Source: Paracoccus onchidii (lineage in GTDB: Bacteria; Pseudomonadota; Alphaproteobacteria; Rhodobacterales; Rhodobacteraceae). From it: a stretch of DNA of 64,000 bases. Each line of letters opens with the position of its first letter. Within the stretch, counting starts at the first letter, position 1. The notes beneath the pieces were generated by a model. That model was not told the DNA's origin, did no database searches, and saw only the letters and a program-made list of their open reading frames with translations. The stretch covers positions 47,662-111,661 of the forward strand of contig NZ_JAQBIE010000014.1 of NCBI RefSeq assembly GCF_028294535.1. The letters are read 5' to 3'. Both the position numbers and the translations under genes were made by a program. Positions 52,427 to 61,319 of this stretch are shown here, piece after piece.

Positions 52427-53191
52427 ATGAAAAAACTATCGCTACTGATTTCCGCGGCCTTCATGGTCGCCGCAGGTGTCGCCAATGCCGAGCCGTTGAA
52501 GATGGCATTCTCGTCAGAGCCTTATCCCCCGTTCACTTTCAAGGCGTCATCGGGGGAATGGACGGGCTTCGAGGTCGAGCTGGGGCAGGCGATCTGCGCG
52601 CAGATGCAGACCGAGTGCGAATTGGCGCCAACCGGCTGGAGCGGCATCATCCCGTCACTGAACGCGGGCAAGGTGGACTTCATCCTGGGTTCGATGTCCA
52701 TCACGGACGAACGTGACAAGGTTATCGATTTTTCAGATCCGTATTACGATGCCGGGGCGATCTATGTCGGGCGCACAGATATGGACTTCGCCGGAGAAGG
52801 GGACCTGGACGGCAAGGTTCTGGCCGTGCAGGGGGCGACGACCCATGCCGGCTATGCCCGGAAAAAGCTTAACGAGGCGGGGGCAGATATTCGCATCTAT
52901 GACCAGCATGAACAAATGATCCGCGATCTTCAGGCGGGGCGGGTTGACCTGATCCTTGCAGACCAGATTGCGATGATCAGTTTTTTGGGGCGTGATGATG
53001 CGGCAGGCTATACCACCCTTGCCGAAGCACCGGCGGATCCGTTGTTCGGCAAGGGGGTCGGTGTCGGGCTGCGTGACGGCGATGACGATCTGACGGCAAA
53101 GATGAACACGGCCATTCATGCGGTGATCGACGATGGCACATGCACCGAACTGTCGCAGAGATATTTCGATACCGATATCTGCGCCAAGTGA
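52427..53191 (+). CDS. Basic amino-acid type periplasmic binding protein
   Basis: 254-residue family 3 binding protein with signal peptide (SLLISAAFMVAAGVANA-EP). The PPFTFKASSGEWTGFEVELG start, GWSGIIPSLNAGKVDFILGS and MSITDERDKVIDFSDPYYDA blocks are those of lysine/arginine/ornithine, histidine and octopine binders. ATG 52427 has AGGA upstream; a TTG two codons earlier is possible. Ligand likely arginine or another cationic amino acid, given AruH/AruI. Confidence 0.9.
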   Translation: MKKLSLLISAAFMVAAGVANAEPLKMAFSSEPYPPFTFKASSGEWTGFEVELGQAICAQMQTECELAPTGWSGIIPSLNAGKVDFILGSMSITDERDKVIDFSDPYYDAGAIYVGRTDMDFAGEGDLDGKVLAVQGATTHAGYARKKLNEAGADIRIYDQHEQMIRDLQAGRVDLILADQIAMISFLGRDDAAGYTTLAEAPADPLFGKGVGVGLRDGDDDLTAKMNTAIHAVIDDGTCTELSQRYFDTDICAK

Positions 53192-53209
53192 GACATCACG
53201 TTGTTTTCG

Positions 53210-53237
53210 GGGGCGCCGACCGATTGGCCGGCGTCCC
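53210..53237 (+). other. Intercistronic hairpin after the binding-protein gene
   Basis: Bases 53210-53218 pair with 53229-53237 (nine pairs, one G-U) around a 10-nt loop, 18 bp after the stop and before the permease gene. Confidence 0.5.
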
Positions 53238-53267
53238 TTTGCCATGTTTGAATGAAGCCGGGGTCAT

Positions 53268-53972
53268 ATGAACGGGTTCGAACAGGAAGGGTTGCGCGAC
53301 TGGATCGGGCCGTTGCTGGATGGTGCGCTGGTTACAGTGCAGATTGCGGTTGCGGCTTATGTCATCGGTATTTTGCTGGGGCTTCTGGGGGCGATGGCCA
53401 AGCTGAGCGGTATCAATGCGCTGCGTGGCATTGCATGGGGTTATACGGCGCTGGTTCGGGCGATTCCTGAACTTCTTCTGATAATCTTGCTTTATTACGC
53501 CGGGACGCAGGGGCTGAACTCCGCATTGATAGCAATGGGTTTTGCCGGTGGCGTGGAAATCGGTGGCTTTACCGCGGCGGTGTCGGTTCTGGCCTTTGTG
53601 CAGGGGGCCTACATGACCGAGGTTTTTCGTGGCGCGATCGTGGCCATTCCCAAGAGCCTGCTAGAGGCGGCTGACAGCTATGGCATGTCGCGGGGGCTGC
53701 GTTTTCGGCGTATCGTGTTGCCGTTGATGCTGCCCAATGCCCTGGCGGGCATGTCGAACCTGTGGCTGATTCTGGTCAAGGAAACTGCGCTGGTCAGCGT
53801 CGTCGGCTTTGAGGAGCTGTTTTTCACCGCCCAGCAGGCCGCCGCCAGCACAGGGCTTTATGCGACATTCTATCTGGCAGCGGGGGCGTTGTTCCTTGCG
53901 ATGACCTTGATATCCAACGTCGTGTTTCATTTCGCCGAACGCCACGTGCGGCGCGGCATGGTCAGGGGGTAG
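53268..53972 (+). CDS. Polar amino-acid ABC permease, HisQ/ArtQ type
   Basis: 234-residue membrane permease with the PAAT-family GYTALVRAIPELLLIILLYY and EAADSYGMSRGLRFRRIVLP (EAA loop). Forms the channel with the next gene, which starts 3 bp after its stop. Confidence 0.9.
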   Translation: MNGFEQEGLRDWIGPLLDGALVTVQIAVAAYVIGILLGLLGAMAKLSGINALRGIAWGYTALVRAIPELLLIILLYYAGTQGLNSALIAMGFAGGVEIGGFTAAVSVLAFVQGAYMTEVFRGAIVAIPKSLLEAADSYGMSRGLRFRRIVLPLMLPNALAGMSNLWLILVKETALVSVVGFEELFFTAQQAAASTGLYATFYLAAGALFLAMTLISNVVFHFAERHVRRGMVRG

Positions 53973-53975
53973 GGC

Positions 53976-54710
53976 ATGGATTTTTCCTTCATTCTGGACC
54001 CCGGCTATCAATCCTATTTCATTGAGGGGTTCGTCAACACTCTGGCGCTTGTCTTCTGGTCGGGATTGGCGGGGATGGTGCTGGCGGTTCTGGTCGCGCT
54101 CGGCTTGGTGGCCGGACCTATGCCGCTGCGGTGGCTTCTGCGCGGTTTTACGACGGTGATCCGCGGAACGCCCCTGCTGGTCCAGCTGTTTTTCTTTTAT
54201 GATGGTGTCGGCCGGTTGTTGACCTCGGTGCCTGCCATTCGCGAAAGCATGTTTCGCCCTTTGCTGAATGACGCGTTCTTTTTCGGAGCGGTGGCGTTTT
54301 CGGTCAGCGTAGCGGCCTATTCAGGCGAAGTCCTGCGCGCCGCCATGATGAATGTGCCCAAGGCCGAGCTAGAGGCCGCGCGATCATTCGGGATGTCACG
54401 AACGCGGATGGTGCGTCGCATCTGGTTGCCCCGCGCGGTTCAGCTTTGCCTGCCAACCCTGACGGGCGAGATGATCCTGCTTTTGAAATCGGTGCCACTG
54501 GTGTCCACCATTGCTGTGGTTGACCTGCTCAAGGCGGCCAATATCGTGCGGTCCGAGACCTTTCTGGTCTACGAGCCGCTGCTGTTGGTCGCGGGAATTT
54601 TCGTGGCGATGACTTTGGTGCTGACCGCCGCCATGAACCTGCTGGAACGTCGTTTCCCGGGCGCGCGTCCGGCGCGGCGTAAAACGACGGACATCAAGCT
54701 CGGCGCATGA
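53976..54710 (+). CDS. Polar amino-acid ABC permease, HisM/ArtM type
   Basis: 244-residue permease. Family motifs: TTVIRGTPLLVQLFFFYDG and the EAA loop EAARSFGMSRTRMVRRIWLP, with LTGEMILLLKSVPLVSTIAV. Last gene of the importer operon; a strong terminator follows. Confidence 0.9.
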   Translation: MDFSFILDPGYQSYFIEGFVNTLALVFWSGLAGMVLAVLVALGLVAGPMPLRWLLRGFTTVIRGTPLLVQLFFFYDGVGRLLTSVPAIRESMFRPLLNDAFFFGAVAFSVSVAAYSGEVLRAAMMNVPKAELEAARSFGMSRTRMVRRIWLPRAVQLCLPTLTGEMILLLKSVPLVSTIAVVDLLKAANIVRSETFLVYEPLLLVAGIFVAMTLVLTAAMNLLERRFPGARPARRKTTDIKLGA

Positions 54711-54715
54711 GAAGA

Positions 54716-54745
54716 AACCGTCAGGGCAGGTTGGCCCTGACGGTT
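54716..54745. terminator. Bidirectional terminator between importer and carnitine operons
   Basis: AACCGTCAGGGC (54716-54727) and GCCCTGACGGTT (54734-54745) form a perfect 12-bp stem with a 6-nt loop. On the minus strand it runs into TTCTTCT. Convergent stops lie at 54710 and 54782. Confidence 0.8.
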
Positions 54746-54781
54746 CACATCATGCGGCTGACGCGGGCGGGAAGGTCGCGA

Positions 54782-56206
54782 TCAGGCGCGCTGCCCGACA
54801 TGGCGTCCGGCCTGATCGGGCCTGGGCAACGCTGTGTGGCGCGTGGCCAGTTGTGCAAGCGCCTCGGCGACCTCGCCTTCGGGCGGGCAGGAACGCCTGC
54901 TGTCCAGATCGACATGCAGCAGCATGGTTTCCATGGTCGCGACCAGCGTTTCACCGTTCTGAATCCGGTGGAACAGATGCATTTTCTTTCCTTCTCCTGC
55001 CAGAACCTGAGTGGTTACACGCAGTGTGGCACCTTCCTTTGCCTCGGCCAGATAGCTGATGTGGTTCTCGACCGTGAAATAGGATTTTCCCCTGGCAATG
55101 TAATCAGGGCCTGCGCCGACGATTTCCATCATGCGGTCGGTCGCCTGTGTGCCGATTTCAAGGTAATGCGCCTCATTCATGTGGCCATTGTAATCGGTCC
55201 AGCTGCTGGGAACGACACGATGCACGGTTTCGATCAACTGATCGGAATGCGGCAAGGGCGGGAACCCGGCCTCGTGATCGGCAATGACCTTCCCCGCGCC
55301 AGCCTGGTTGCGGCGCAATGCGCGCAGAATGCCGACCAGGTTGTCATCGCGCAGACGTTCCAGCTGACGGATCGACATCTGGCCTGATTGCCGGTCGGAT
55401 TGCGTTGCGATCAGATCAACCAGTTCCGGAGTGAATTCCGGCACATCCATCAGCTTGGTCCAGGGCCAGGACAGGGCCGGCCCGAACTGTTCCATGAAAT
55501 GTTTCATGCCGGCTTCGCCACCGGCAACGCGATAGGTTTCGAAGATCCCCATCTGCGCCCAACGCAGGCCGAATCCCATGCGGATCGCATCGTCGATTTC
55601 CTCGGTGGTGGCGATGCCGTCGGTGACCAGCCAAAGGCATTCGCGCCAGACTGCTTCCAGCAGCCGATCGGCGATATGCGCGTCGATTTCCTTGCGCAGT
55701 GTCAGGGGGCGCATGCCGATGTCACGCAGAATGCTGTCGGCTTTTGCACATTGATCCCGATCTCCGACCAGCTCGACCAGCGGCAGCAAATAGACCGGGT
55801 TGAACGGATGGGCCACGATGGCGCGCGCACCCTGTGCGGTCAGCTGGGATGGTTTGAACCCTGACGTGGACGACCCTATGATCGCATCCACTGGCGCAGC
55901 CTGATCCAGTTTCGCCAAAACCTTGTGTTTGAGGTCAAGGCGTTCGGGAACGCTTTCCTGCACCCAGTTGGCCCCGGCCACAGCGTCATCCAGACCGTCA
56001 TGAAAGCTCAAGCTGCCTTCCGGCGGAAGCGCACGATCATAAAGTGCGGGCAGGGATCGGCGTGCGCCATCGATCACTTCGCCGATCTTGCGTTTGGCCT
56101 CGGGGTCGGGGTCAAAAATCGCGACATCCCAGCCATTCAGCAGGAACCGCGCCGCCCATCCGCCGCCAATGACGCCGCCGCCGATAATTGCTGCCTTCCT
56201 GGTCAT
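54782..56206 (-). CDS. L-carnitine dehydrogenase fused to betainyl-CoA thioesterase
   Basis: 474-residue bifunctional protein. Residues ~1-315 are a 3-hydroxyacyl-CoA-dehydrogenase-type carnitine 3-dehydrogenase: Rossmann GGGVIGGGWAARFLLNGWDV, GSSTSGFKPSQLTAQGARAI, HPFNPVYLLPLVELVGD. From ~325 a hot-dog thioesterase follows (VVPSSWTDYNGHMNEAHYLE with the catalytic Asp, VENHISYLAEAKEG). The fusion is known in carnitine users: it oxidises carnitine to 3-dehydrocarnitine and later frees glycine betaine from betainyl-CoA. Coupled by 4 bp to the cleavage enzyme gene, which does the step between. Confidence 0.9.
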   Translation of the reverse strand: MTRKAAIIGGGVIGGGWAARFLLNGWDVAIFDPDPEAKRKIGEVIDGARRSLPALYDRALPPEGSLSFHDGLDDAVAGANWVQESVPERLDLKHKVLAKLDQAAPVDAIIGSSTSGFKPSQLTAQGARAIVAHPFNPVYLLPLVELVGDRDQCAKADSILRDIGMRPLTLRKEIDAHIADRLLEAVWRECLWLVTDGIATTEEIDDAIRMGFGLRWAQMGIFETYRVAGGEAGMKHFMEQFGPALSWPWTKLMDVPEFTPELVDLIATQSDRQSGQMSIRQLERLRDDNLVGILRALRRNQAGAGKVIADHEAGFPPLPHSDQLIETVHRVVPSSWTDYNGHMNEAHYLEIGTQATDRMMEIVGAGPDYIARGKSYFTVENHISYLAEAKEGATLRVTTQVLAGEGKKMHLFHRIQNGETLVATMETMLLHVDLDSRRSCPPEGEVAEALAQLATRHTALPRPDQAGRHVGQRA

Positions 56207-57114
56207 GCCGGTGCCCTCTTTTGCAGGTTCAAACGTGTCCGCACGGCATCCGGGCCGATGACATGTGCGCCCATCCCTTCAATGACGGTCACGGCGCGTT
56301 CGACCAACTGCGCATTCGTTGCCAGCACACCCTTGTCCAGCATCAGGTTATCTTCGAGGCCGACGCGCACGTTGCCCCCCGCCAGGACCGCAGCAGCGAC
56401 GTAGGGCATCTGATCCCGCCCGAGGCTGAATGCCGACCAGTTCCAGTCCTGCGGGATCGCATTCACCATCGCCAAATAGGTATTCAGGTCATTGGGTGCC
56501 CCCCATGGCACGCCCATGCAAAGCTGCACCAGTGCCGGCGCGTCCAGCACCCCGTCCTCGACCAGTTGTTTCGCAAACCACAGATGCCCGGTATCGAATG
56601 CCTCGATCTCGGGCTTGACACCCAGATCAGTCATCATCCGCCCCATGGACCGAAGCATTCCGGGCGTGTTGGTCATCACATAATCCGCCTCGGCGAAATT
56701 CATGGTGCCGCAATCCAGCGTACAGATTTCGGGCAGGCAATCCGCGATATGGGCCATGCGCTCGGTCGCGCCGGCCATGTCGGTTGCGGCCTGATTGACC
56801 GGCAAGGGGGATTCGGTCGGGCCAAACACGATATCTCCGCCCATGCCCGCAGTCAGGTTGAGCACAACATCGGTGTCGCTGTCGCGAATGCGTTCGGTCA
56901 CTTCGCGAAACAATGCGGGGTCACGCGACGGCGTGCCGGTTTCAGGATCGCGGACATGGCAATGGACGATCGCGGCGCCCCCACGCGCGGCCTCGATCGC
57001 GCTATCGGCGATTTCCTTGGGGCTGCGGGGGACATGAGGGCTTCTGTCCTGTGTGCTGCCCGATCCTGTAACGGCACAGGTGATGAAAACATCCCGGTTC
57101 ATCGCAAGTGGCAT
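56203..57114 (-). CDS. BKACE (DUF849) beta-keto acid cleavage enzyme, dehydrocarnitine type
   Basis: 303-residue zinc enzyme that condenses a beta-keto acid with acetyl-CoA to give acetoacetate and a new CoA ester. Family motifs: VFITCAVTGSG, GAAIVHCHVRDPETGTPSRD (metal histidines), VLNLTAGMGGD, and GGNVRVGLEDNLML. With the neighbouring enzymes it should turn 3-dehydrocarnitine into betainyl-CoA. ATG 57114 has AAGGAAA upstream; ATG 57102 is also possible. Confidence 0.9.
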   Translation of the reverse strand: MPLAMNRDVFITCAVTGSGSTQDRSPHVPRSPKEIADSAIEAARGGAAIVHCHVRDPETGTPSRDPALFREVTERIRDSDTDVVLNLTAGMGGDIVFGPTESPLPVNQAATDMAGATERMAHIADCLPEICTLDCGTMNFAEADYVMTNTPGMLRSMGRMMTDLGVKPEIEAFDTGHLWFAKQLVEDGVLDAPALVQLCMGVPWGAPNDLNTYLAMVNAIPQDWNWSAFSLGRDQMPYVAAAVLAGGNVRVGLEDNLMLDKGVLATNAQLVERAVTVIEGMGAHVIGPDAVRTRLNLQKRAPA

Positions 57115-57130
57115 GATTGTTTCCTTTGTC

Positions 57131-57916
57131 CTAGCGGCCCTTCCAGACCGGATCTCGTTTTTCGGCAAAGGCGCGCGCACCTTCTTGTTGATCCTCGGAA
57201 CGGTACAACCGCTCGACGGTTTCGAACTGGCTGCGTCCGATACGGTTCATTGCGTCCTGAAAGGACATGTCTTCGGCCTCGCGCACGATTTCCTTGATTG
57301 CCGCGAAGACCAGCGGCGGCCCCGACGCCAGTTCCGCGGCAAGATCGTGTGCCTGCTGCAGCAAGCTGTCGGCGGGCACGACGCGATTGACCAATCCCCA
57401 CCGGGCAGCTTCAGCCGCATCGAACCAACGACCGGTCAGCAACATTTCCATCGCGATATGATAGGGAATGCGCTTTGGCAGCTTGATCGAGGCAGCATCG
57501 GCGACGGTGCCGGATCTGATTTCCGGCAAGGCAAAGGTCGCATGATCGGCGGCCAGAATGATGTCGGCAGACAGCATCAGTTCAAGCCCGCCGCCACAGG
57601 CAATCCCGTTCACGGCGGCGATGACCGGTTTGTTCAGGCCCCGCAGTTCCTGCAGCCCGCCGAAACCGCCCTTGCCATAGTCGCCATCTACGGCATCGCC
57701 ATCCGCTGCCGCTTTCAGATCCCAGCCCGGACAGAAGAACTTTTCGCCCGCGCCCGTGACGATGGCCACACGCAGTTCGGGATCATCGCGGAAATCGGTA
57801 AATACCTCACCCATGATCCGACTGGTTTCCAGATCGATGGCATTGGCCTTGGGTCGGTCAAGGGTCACCTCCAGAACATGGCCGTTCCTTGTGGCGCGTA
57901 TCGGGCCATCAGTCAT
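57131..57916 (-). CDS. Enoyl-CoA hydratase/isomerase (crotonobetainyl-CoA hydratase-like)
   Basis: 261-residue crotonase-fold enzyme: FFCPGWDLKAAADGDA, oxyanion hole NGIACGGGLELMLSADIILA, and the catalytic glutamate region ALPEIRSGTVADAA, a pattern close to CaiD-type carnitinyl-CoA dehydratase. Expected to hydrate crotonobetainyl-CoA to carnitinyl-CoA. Overlaps the CoA-ligase gene by 8 bp. Confidence 0.85.
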   Translation of the reverse strand: MTDGPIRATRNGHVLEVTLDRPKANAIDLETSRIMGEVFTDFRDDPELRVAIVTGAGEKFFCPGWDLKAAADGDAVDGDYGKGGFGGLQELRGLNKPVIAAVNGIACGGGLELMLSADIILAADHATFALPEIRSGTVADAASIKLPKRIPYHIAMEMLLTGRWFDAAEAARWGLVNRVVPADSLLQQAHDLAAELASGPPLVFAAIKEIVREAEDMSFQDAMNRIGRSQFETVERLYRSEDQQEGARAFAEKRDPVWKGR

Positions 57917-59951
57917 CTTTCTCTCCTTTTATCAGCAGGATATCCGCCGCAATGGCAAAATCTGGGCCGCAGATCAGCGGGTTGATGTCCAGCTCGGATA
58001 TTTCACCTTGATGTTGCATCACGAATGCCTGAACGGCCAACACCGCGTCCAGGATCGCGTTGCGGTCGGCCTTGGGCCCGCCGCGCCATCCGTCAAGCAT
58101 GTCTGCAATACGCAAAGCCGACAGCGCGGCATCTATTTGTTCGCGCGACACCGGCAGCAGCAACGATTTGCGATCCTGCAACAATTCGGTCAGGGTTCCA
58201 CCCGCCGCAAGCGTCAGCAGATAGCCGTGGGCCGGGTCGCATGTCACGCCGATCAACAGTTCGGCGATGCCGCGATCGATCATTTCCTCGACAAGGAAGC
58301 TGGTGCAGGGCATCGCTTGTGCGGCGGTCAGAACCTCCGCCTGATCTTGCAGGTTCAGCCTGACGGCACCGGCTTCGGTCTTGTGGGCGATTCCCTCACC
58401 TTTCAGGACGACCGGAAAGCCGATTTCGGTGGCCAGATCTGCCGCCTGCTGGACCGAGCCTGTGCGTTGCGATCGTGGCACGCGCAAGCCATATGATCCA
58501 AGCAGGGCCTTGGCCTCGGCTTCGGACAAGGGTTTTGGGTTGCGCGGTATTGTGGCCCCAAGAACGGGCCCAGCCGGCTGACGCGCCATATCGAACCGGC
58601 TGGCGGCCGCGATGGCCCCCAACCCGACCTCCAATCCAGCCAAAGGTATCAAACCTTCTGCGATGATTGCTGCGGCCTTGGTTTCGGACAGCGTTTCAGG
58701 TAGGGTCGACAGCAAGGCGAGGGGTTTGCCGGTGCGGTGACTTGCGTCGGCGGCAGCCCCGATCACAATGTCCCATTCTTCGTCGGCGCATCGTTCCGGG
58801 TGCGGAAAATCCAGAACAATCGCGCCGAGTGCGACATCAGCCGCAAGCATGATCGCAAAAGTGCGCGACATCGCCTCGCGATCTTTCCAGATGAAGGTGT
58901 TATAGTCCAACGGGTTGGCAAGAGCGATCTGGTCGCCAAGAACGGCGCGCAGGCCGGAGCACTGGGCCGACGTCAAATCGGGACAGTCCAACCCGAAATC
59001 CTGTGCGGCATCCGCGACCAGGCTTGCTTCGCCACCGGAACATGACATGGATGCTATCCGCCGCGAAGGCAGAGGTCCGGCAAGGTGCAACAGTTTCAGT
59101 GTTTCCAGCATCACCGACAAAGACGTCACATGGGCGATTCCCAGGCGTTCCATCAGGGCATCGGCACCTGTGCTTGATCCGGCCAGCGATGCCGTATGGG
59201 ACAGGGTTGCGCTTTGCGCCTTGGCCGATCGCCCGACCTTCATGGCAACGATTGGCTTTTTCAACGTCTGGGCAAGCATTGCAAGTTGTTGAAATTCTGC
59301 CAGATCGTCGATCCCTTCGATATGCAGCCCCAATGCTGTCACGCGGGGATCACTCAGCAATGCCGCACCAATCTGCGATATGCCGGTCTGGGCCTGATTG
59401 CCGGCCGTCACTACATAGGCAAGCGGCAGCCCGCGTTGCTGCATGGTCAGGTTGATCGCAATATTCGAGGATTGCGTCACGATGGCCACACCCTTGTCGA
59501 CGCGTGTTGCGCCATGTTGGTCCGGCCAAAGGGCAGCACCATCCAGAAGGTTCAGGAACCCGTAGCAATTCGGTCCCAGGATCGGCATGTCACCCGCCGC
59601 GCGGACTAGCGTATCCTGCAACGCGCTGGCCCCGTCGATTTCCCCCGAAGCTTCGGAAAACCCCGCCGCGAAACACACGGCGCCACCGACATCGCGCGCG
59701 GCCAGAGCGGCGACGATCTGCACAGACGCGCGACTGTTGACGCCAATAAAGGCGGCGTCAGGGCCGGTGGGAAGGTCGTTCACCGACCCAAATACCTCTA
59801 GCCCGGCAAGCTCTTTGCGATGTGGATGCACGGGCCAGATATCTCCGGCAAAGCCGATGCGGCGGCATTCGCGAATGACATTGGCGCACCATGTGCCGCC
59901 GCCGATGACGGCGATGCTGGCAGGGCGCAGCAATCGGGACAGGTTGGGCAT
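57909..59951 (-). CDS. Acyl-CoA synthetase (NDP-forming), fused alpha-beta
   Basis: 680-residue acetate-CoA ligase-like enzyme: CoA-binding domain (SIAVIGGGTWCANVIRECRR), succinyl-CoA-ligase-like domain with the conserved phosphohistidine region, and a C-terminal ATP-grasp (EIGFPVVLKGEGIAHKTEAG, FLVEEMIDRGIAELLIGV). It would attach CoA to gamma-butyrobetaine or crotonobetaine to start the pathway. Substrate assigned by context. Lies 3 bp after the dehydrogenase gene. Confidence 0.87.
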   Translation of the reverse strand: MPNLSRLLRPASIAVIGGGTWCANVIRECRRIGFAGDIWPVHPHRKELAGLEVFGSVNDLPTGPDAAFIGVNSRASVQIVAALAARDVGGAVCFAAGFSEASGEIDGASALQDTLVRAAGDMPILGPNCYGFLNLLDGAALWPDQHGATRVDKGVAIVTQSSNIAINLTMQQRGLPLAYVVTAGNQAQTGISQIGAALLSDPRVTALGLHIEGIDDLAEFQQLAMLAQTLKKPIVAMKVGRSAKAQSATLSHTASLAGSSTGADALMERLGIAHVTSLSVMLETLKLLHLAGPLPSRRIASMSCSGGEASLVADAAQDFGLDCPDLTSAQCSGLRAVLGDQIALANPLDYNTFIWKDREAMSRTFAIMLAADVALGAIVLDFPHPERCADEEWDIVIGAAADASHRTGKPLALLSTLPETLSETKAAAIIAEGLIPLAGLEVGLGAIAAASRFDMARQPAGPVLGATIPRNPKPLSEAEAKALLGSYGLRVPRSQRTGSVQQAADLATEIGFPVVLKGEGIAHKTEAGAVRLNLQDQAEVLTAAQAMPCTSFLVEEMIDRGIAELLIGVTCDPAHGYLLTLAAGGTLTELLQDRKSLLLPVSREQIDAALSALRIADMLDGWRGGPKADRNAILDAVLAVQAFVMQHQGEISELDINPLICGPDFAIAADILLIKGEKDD

Positions 59952-59954
59952 GGC

Positions 59955-61115
59955 TTATGCACCCAACGGGCGGAACAGTTCGCGGCTGATAATGTGGCGT
60001 TGAACCTCGCTGGTGCCGTCCCAGATGCGTTCGACCCGTGCATCGCGCCAGAAACGTTCGATCGGGAAATCATCCATCAGCCCCATGCCGCCAAAGATCT
60101 GCAGGGTCGTGTCCGTGACATGAGCCAGCATTTCCGTCGCAAAAACCTTGGCCGAGGCAATTTCACGGTTTGCGGGCAGGTTCTGATCCAGCCGCCACGC
60201 GCCCGCCAGGGTCAGCCATTCGGCCGCGTCGATCTGGGTGATCATATCTGCGACCTGAAAGCTGATGCCCTGGAATTTCGCAATGGCCTGCCCGAATTGC
60301 TTGCGTTCGGCCGCGTAGTTCAGCGCATAATCGAAACAGCGCCGTGCCCGACCCACCGACATCGCGGCGACAGTCAGGCGTGTTGCATATAGCCATTCGT
60401 TCATCACGGCAAAACCACCATCGACTTCGCCCAGAACCGCCGAGTCGGGCAGGCGGCAATTGTCGAAATACAGGATCTGGTTCTTGTATCCGCGATGGCT
60501 GACCGAATTGTAACCTTCGCGCACCTCAAAGCCGGGATGCCCACGATCTACCAGAAAGCAGGTGATGCGCTTCTTGGGGCCCTTTGGTGTGTCGTCGACG
60601 CCGGTTGCGACAAAGACAATAAAGAAATCAGCATGCTCCGCACCGGAAATGAAATGCTTGGTGCCGTTGACAAGCCAGTCCTTTCCGTCACGCTTTGCCT
60701 GGCATTTCATGCCGCGCACATCCGAGCCGGCGTCGGGCTCGGTCATGGCCAGTGCATCCATCCTTTCCCCGCGCACGGCCGGCAGCAGATAGCGTTCGCG
60801 CTGTTCGTCACGACAGGCCATCAAAATGTTCTGCGGGCGGCCAAAGAAATGCGTCAGGGCCATTGATCCCCGGCCCAACTCGCGCTCGACCAGAGTAAAA
60901 TCCAGATGCGACAACCCGGCACCGCCAACCTCTTCCGGGAAATTGCAGGCATAGAAACCCAGTTCCAACGTCTTGCGCTTGATGTCATGCGCCAGCTCGT
61001 TGGGGACCTGGCCAGTCCGTTCGACTGCGGCCTCGTGTGGATAGATCTCATTCTCGACAAAGCTGCGAACGGTCGAGACAATCATGTCCTGTTCTTCGGT
61101 CAATCCGAATTGCAT
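59955..61115 (-). CDS. Acyl-CoA dehydrogenase (gamma-butyrobetainyl-CoA type)
   Basis: 386-residue FAD enzyme: ALAMTEPDAGSDVRGMKCQA (flavin site), KHFISGAEHADFFIVF, YAAERKQFGQAIAKFQGISF, and the C-terminal FWRDARVERIWDGTSEVQRH, where the catalytic base of the family often lies. It should desaturate butyrobetainyl-CoA to crotonobetainyl-CoA. ATG 61115 (AGGTGATG upstream) opens the conserved QFGLTEEQD; an in-frame start at 61157 adds unconserved residues. First gene of the five-gene unit. Confidence 0.88.
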   Translation of the reverse strand: MQFGLTEEQDMIVSTVRSFVENEIYPHEAAVERTGQVPNELAHDIKRKTLELGFYACNFPEEVGGAGLSHLDFTLVERELGRGSMALTHFFGRPQNILMACRDEQRERYLLPAVRGERMDALAMTEPDAGSDVRGMKCQAKRDGKDWLVNGTKHFISGAEHADFFIVFVATGVDDTPKGPKKRITCFLVDRGHPGFEVREGYNSVSHRGYKNQILYFDNCRLPDSAVLGEVDGGFAVMNEWLYATRLTVAAMSVGRARRCFDYALNYAAERKQFGQAIAKFQGISFQVADMITQIDAAEWLTLAGAWRLDQNLPANREIASAKVFATEMLAHVTDTTLQIFGGMGLMDDFPIERFWRDARVERIWDGTSEVQRHIISRELFRPLGA

Positions 61116-61210
61116 GGCATCACCTAAGCTGAACTGTTTCCCAACAGCCTGCCGCATCGATCCGAATGGTGCTGTGCATCATTGGCAGATAATTGTGCAA
61201 GATGCGATTA

Positions 61211-61266
61211 TCCTGTGCATTTCCTGTGACCTCTTTTCCTGTGTTACGCAGTGGCAAACGTTGCCA
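61211..61266. repeat. TCCTGTG direct repeats and adjacent inverted repeat before the carnitine operon
   Basis: TCCTGTG occurs at 61211, 61222 and 61237, and TGGCAA-ACG-TTGCCA, a perfect 6-3-6 repeat, at 61252-61266. They fill the 204-bp gap between the divergent dehydrogenase and histidine-kinase genes and are candidate regulator sites. Confidence 0.4.
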
Positions 61267-61319
61267 GTGCCAATCAGGGCCACTAAAGTTGCGCGAATGC
61301 CCCTGATCTGGAAGCTACC

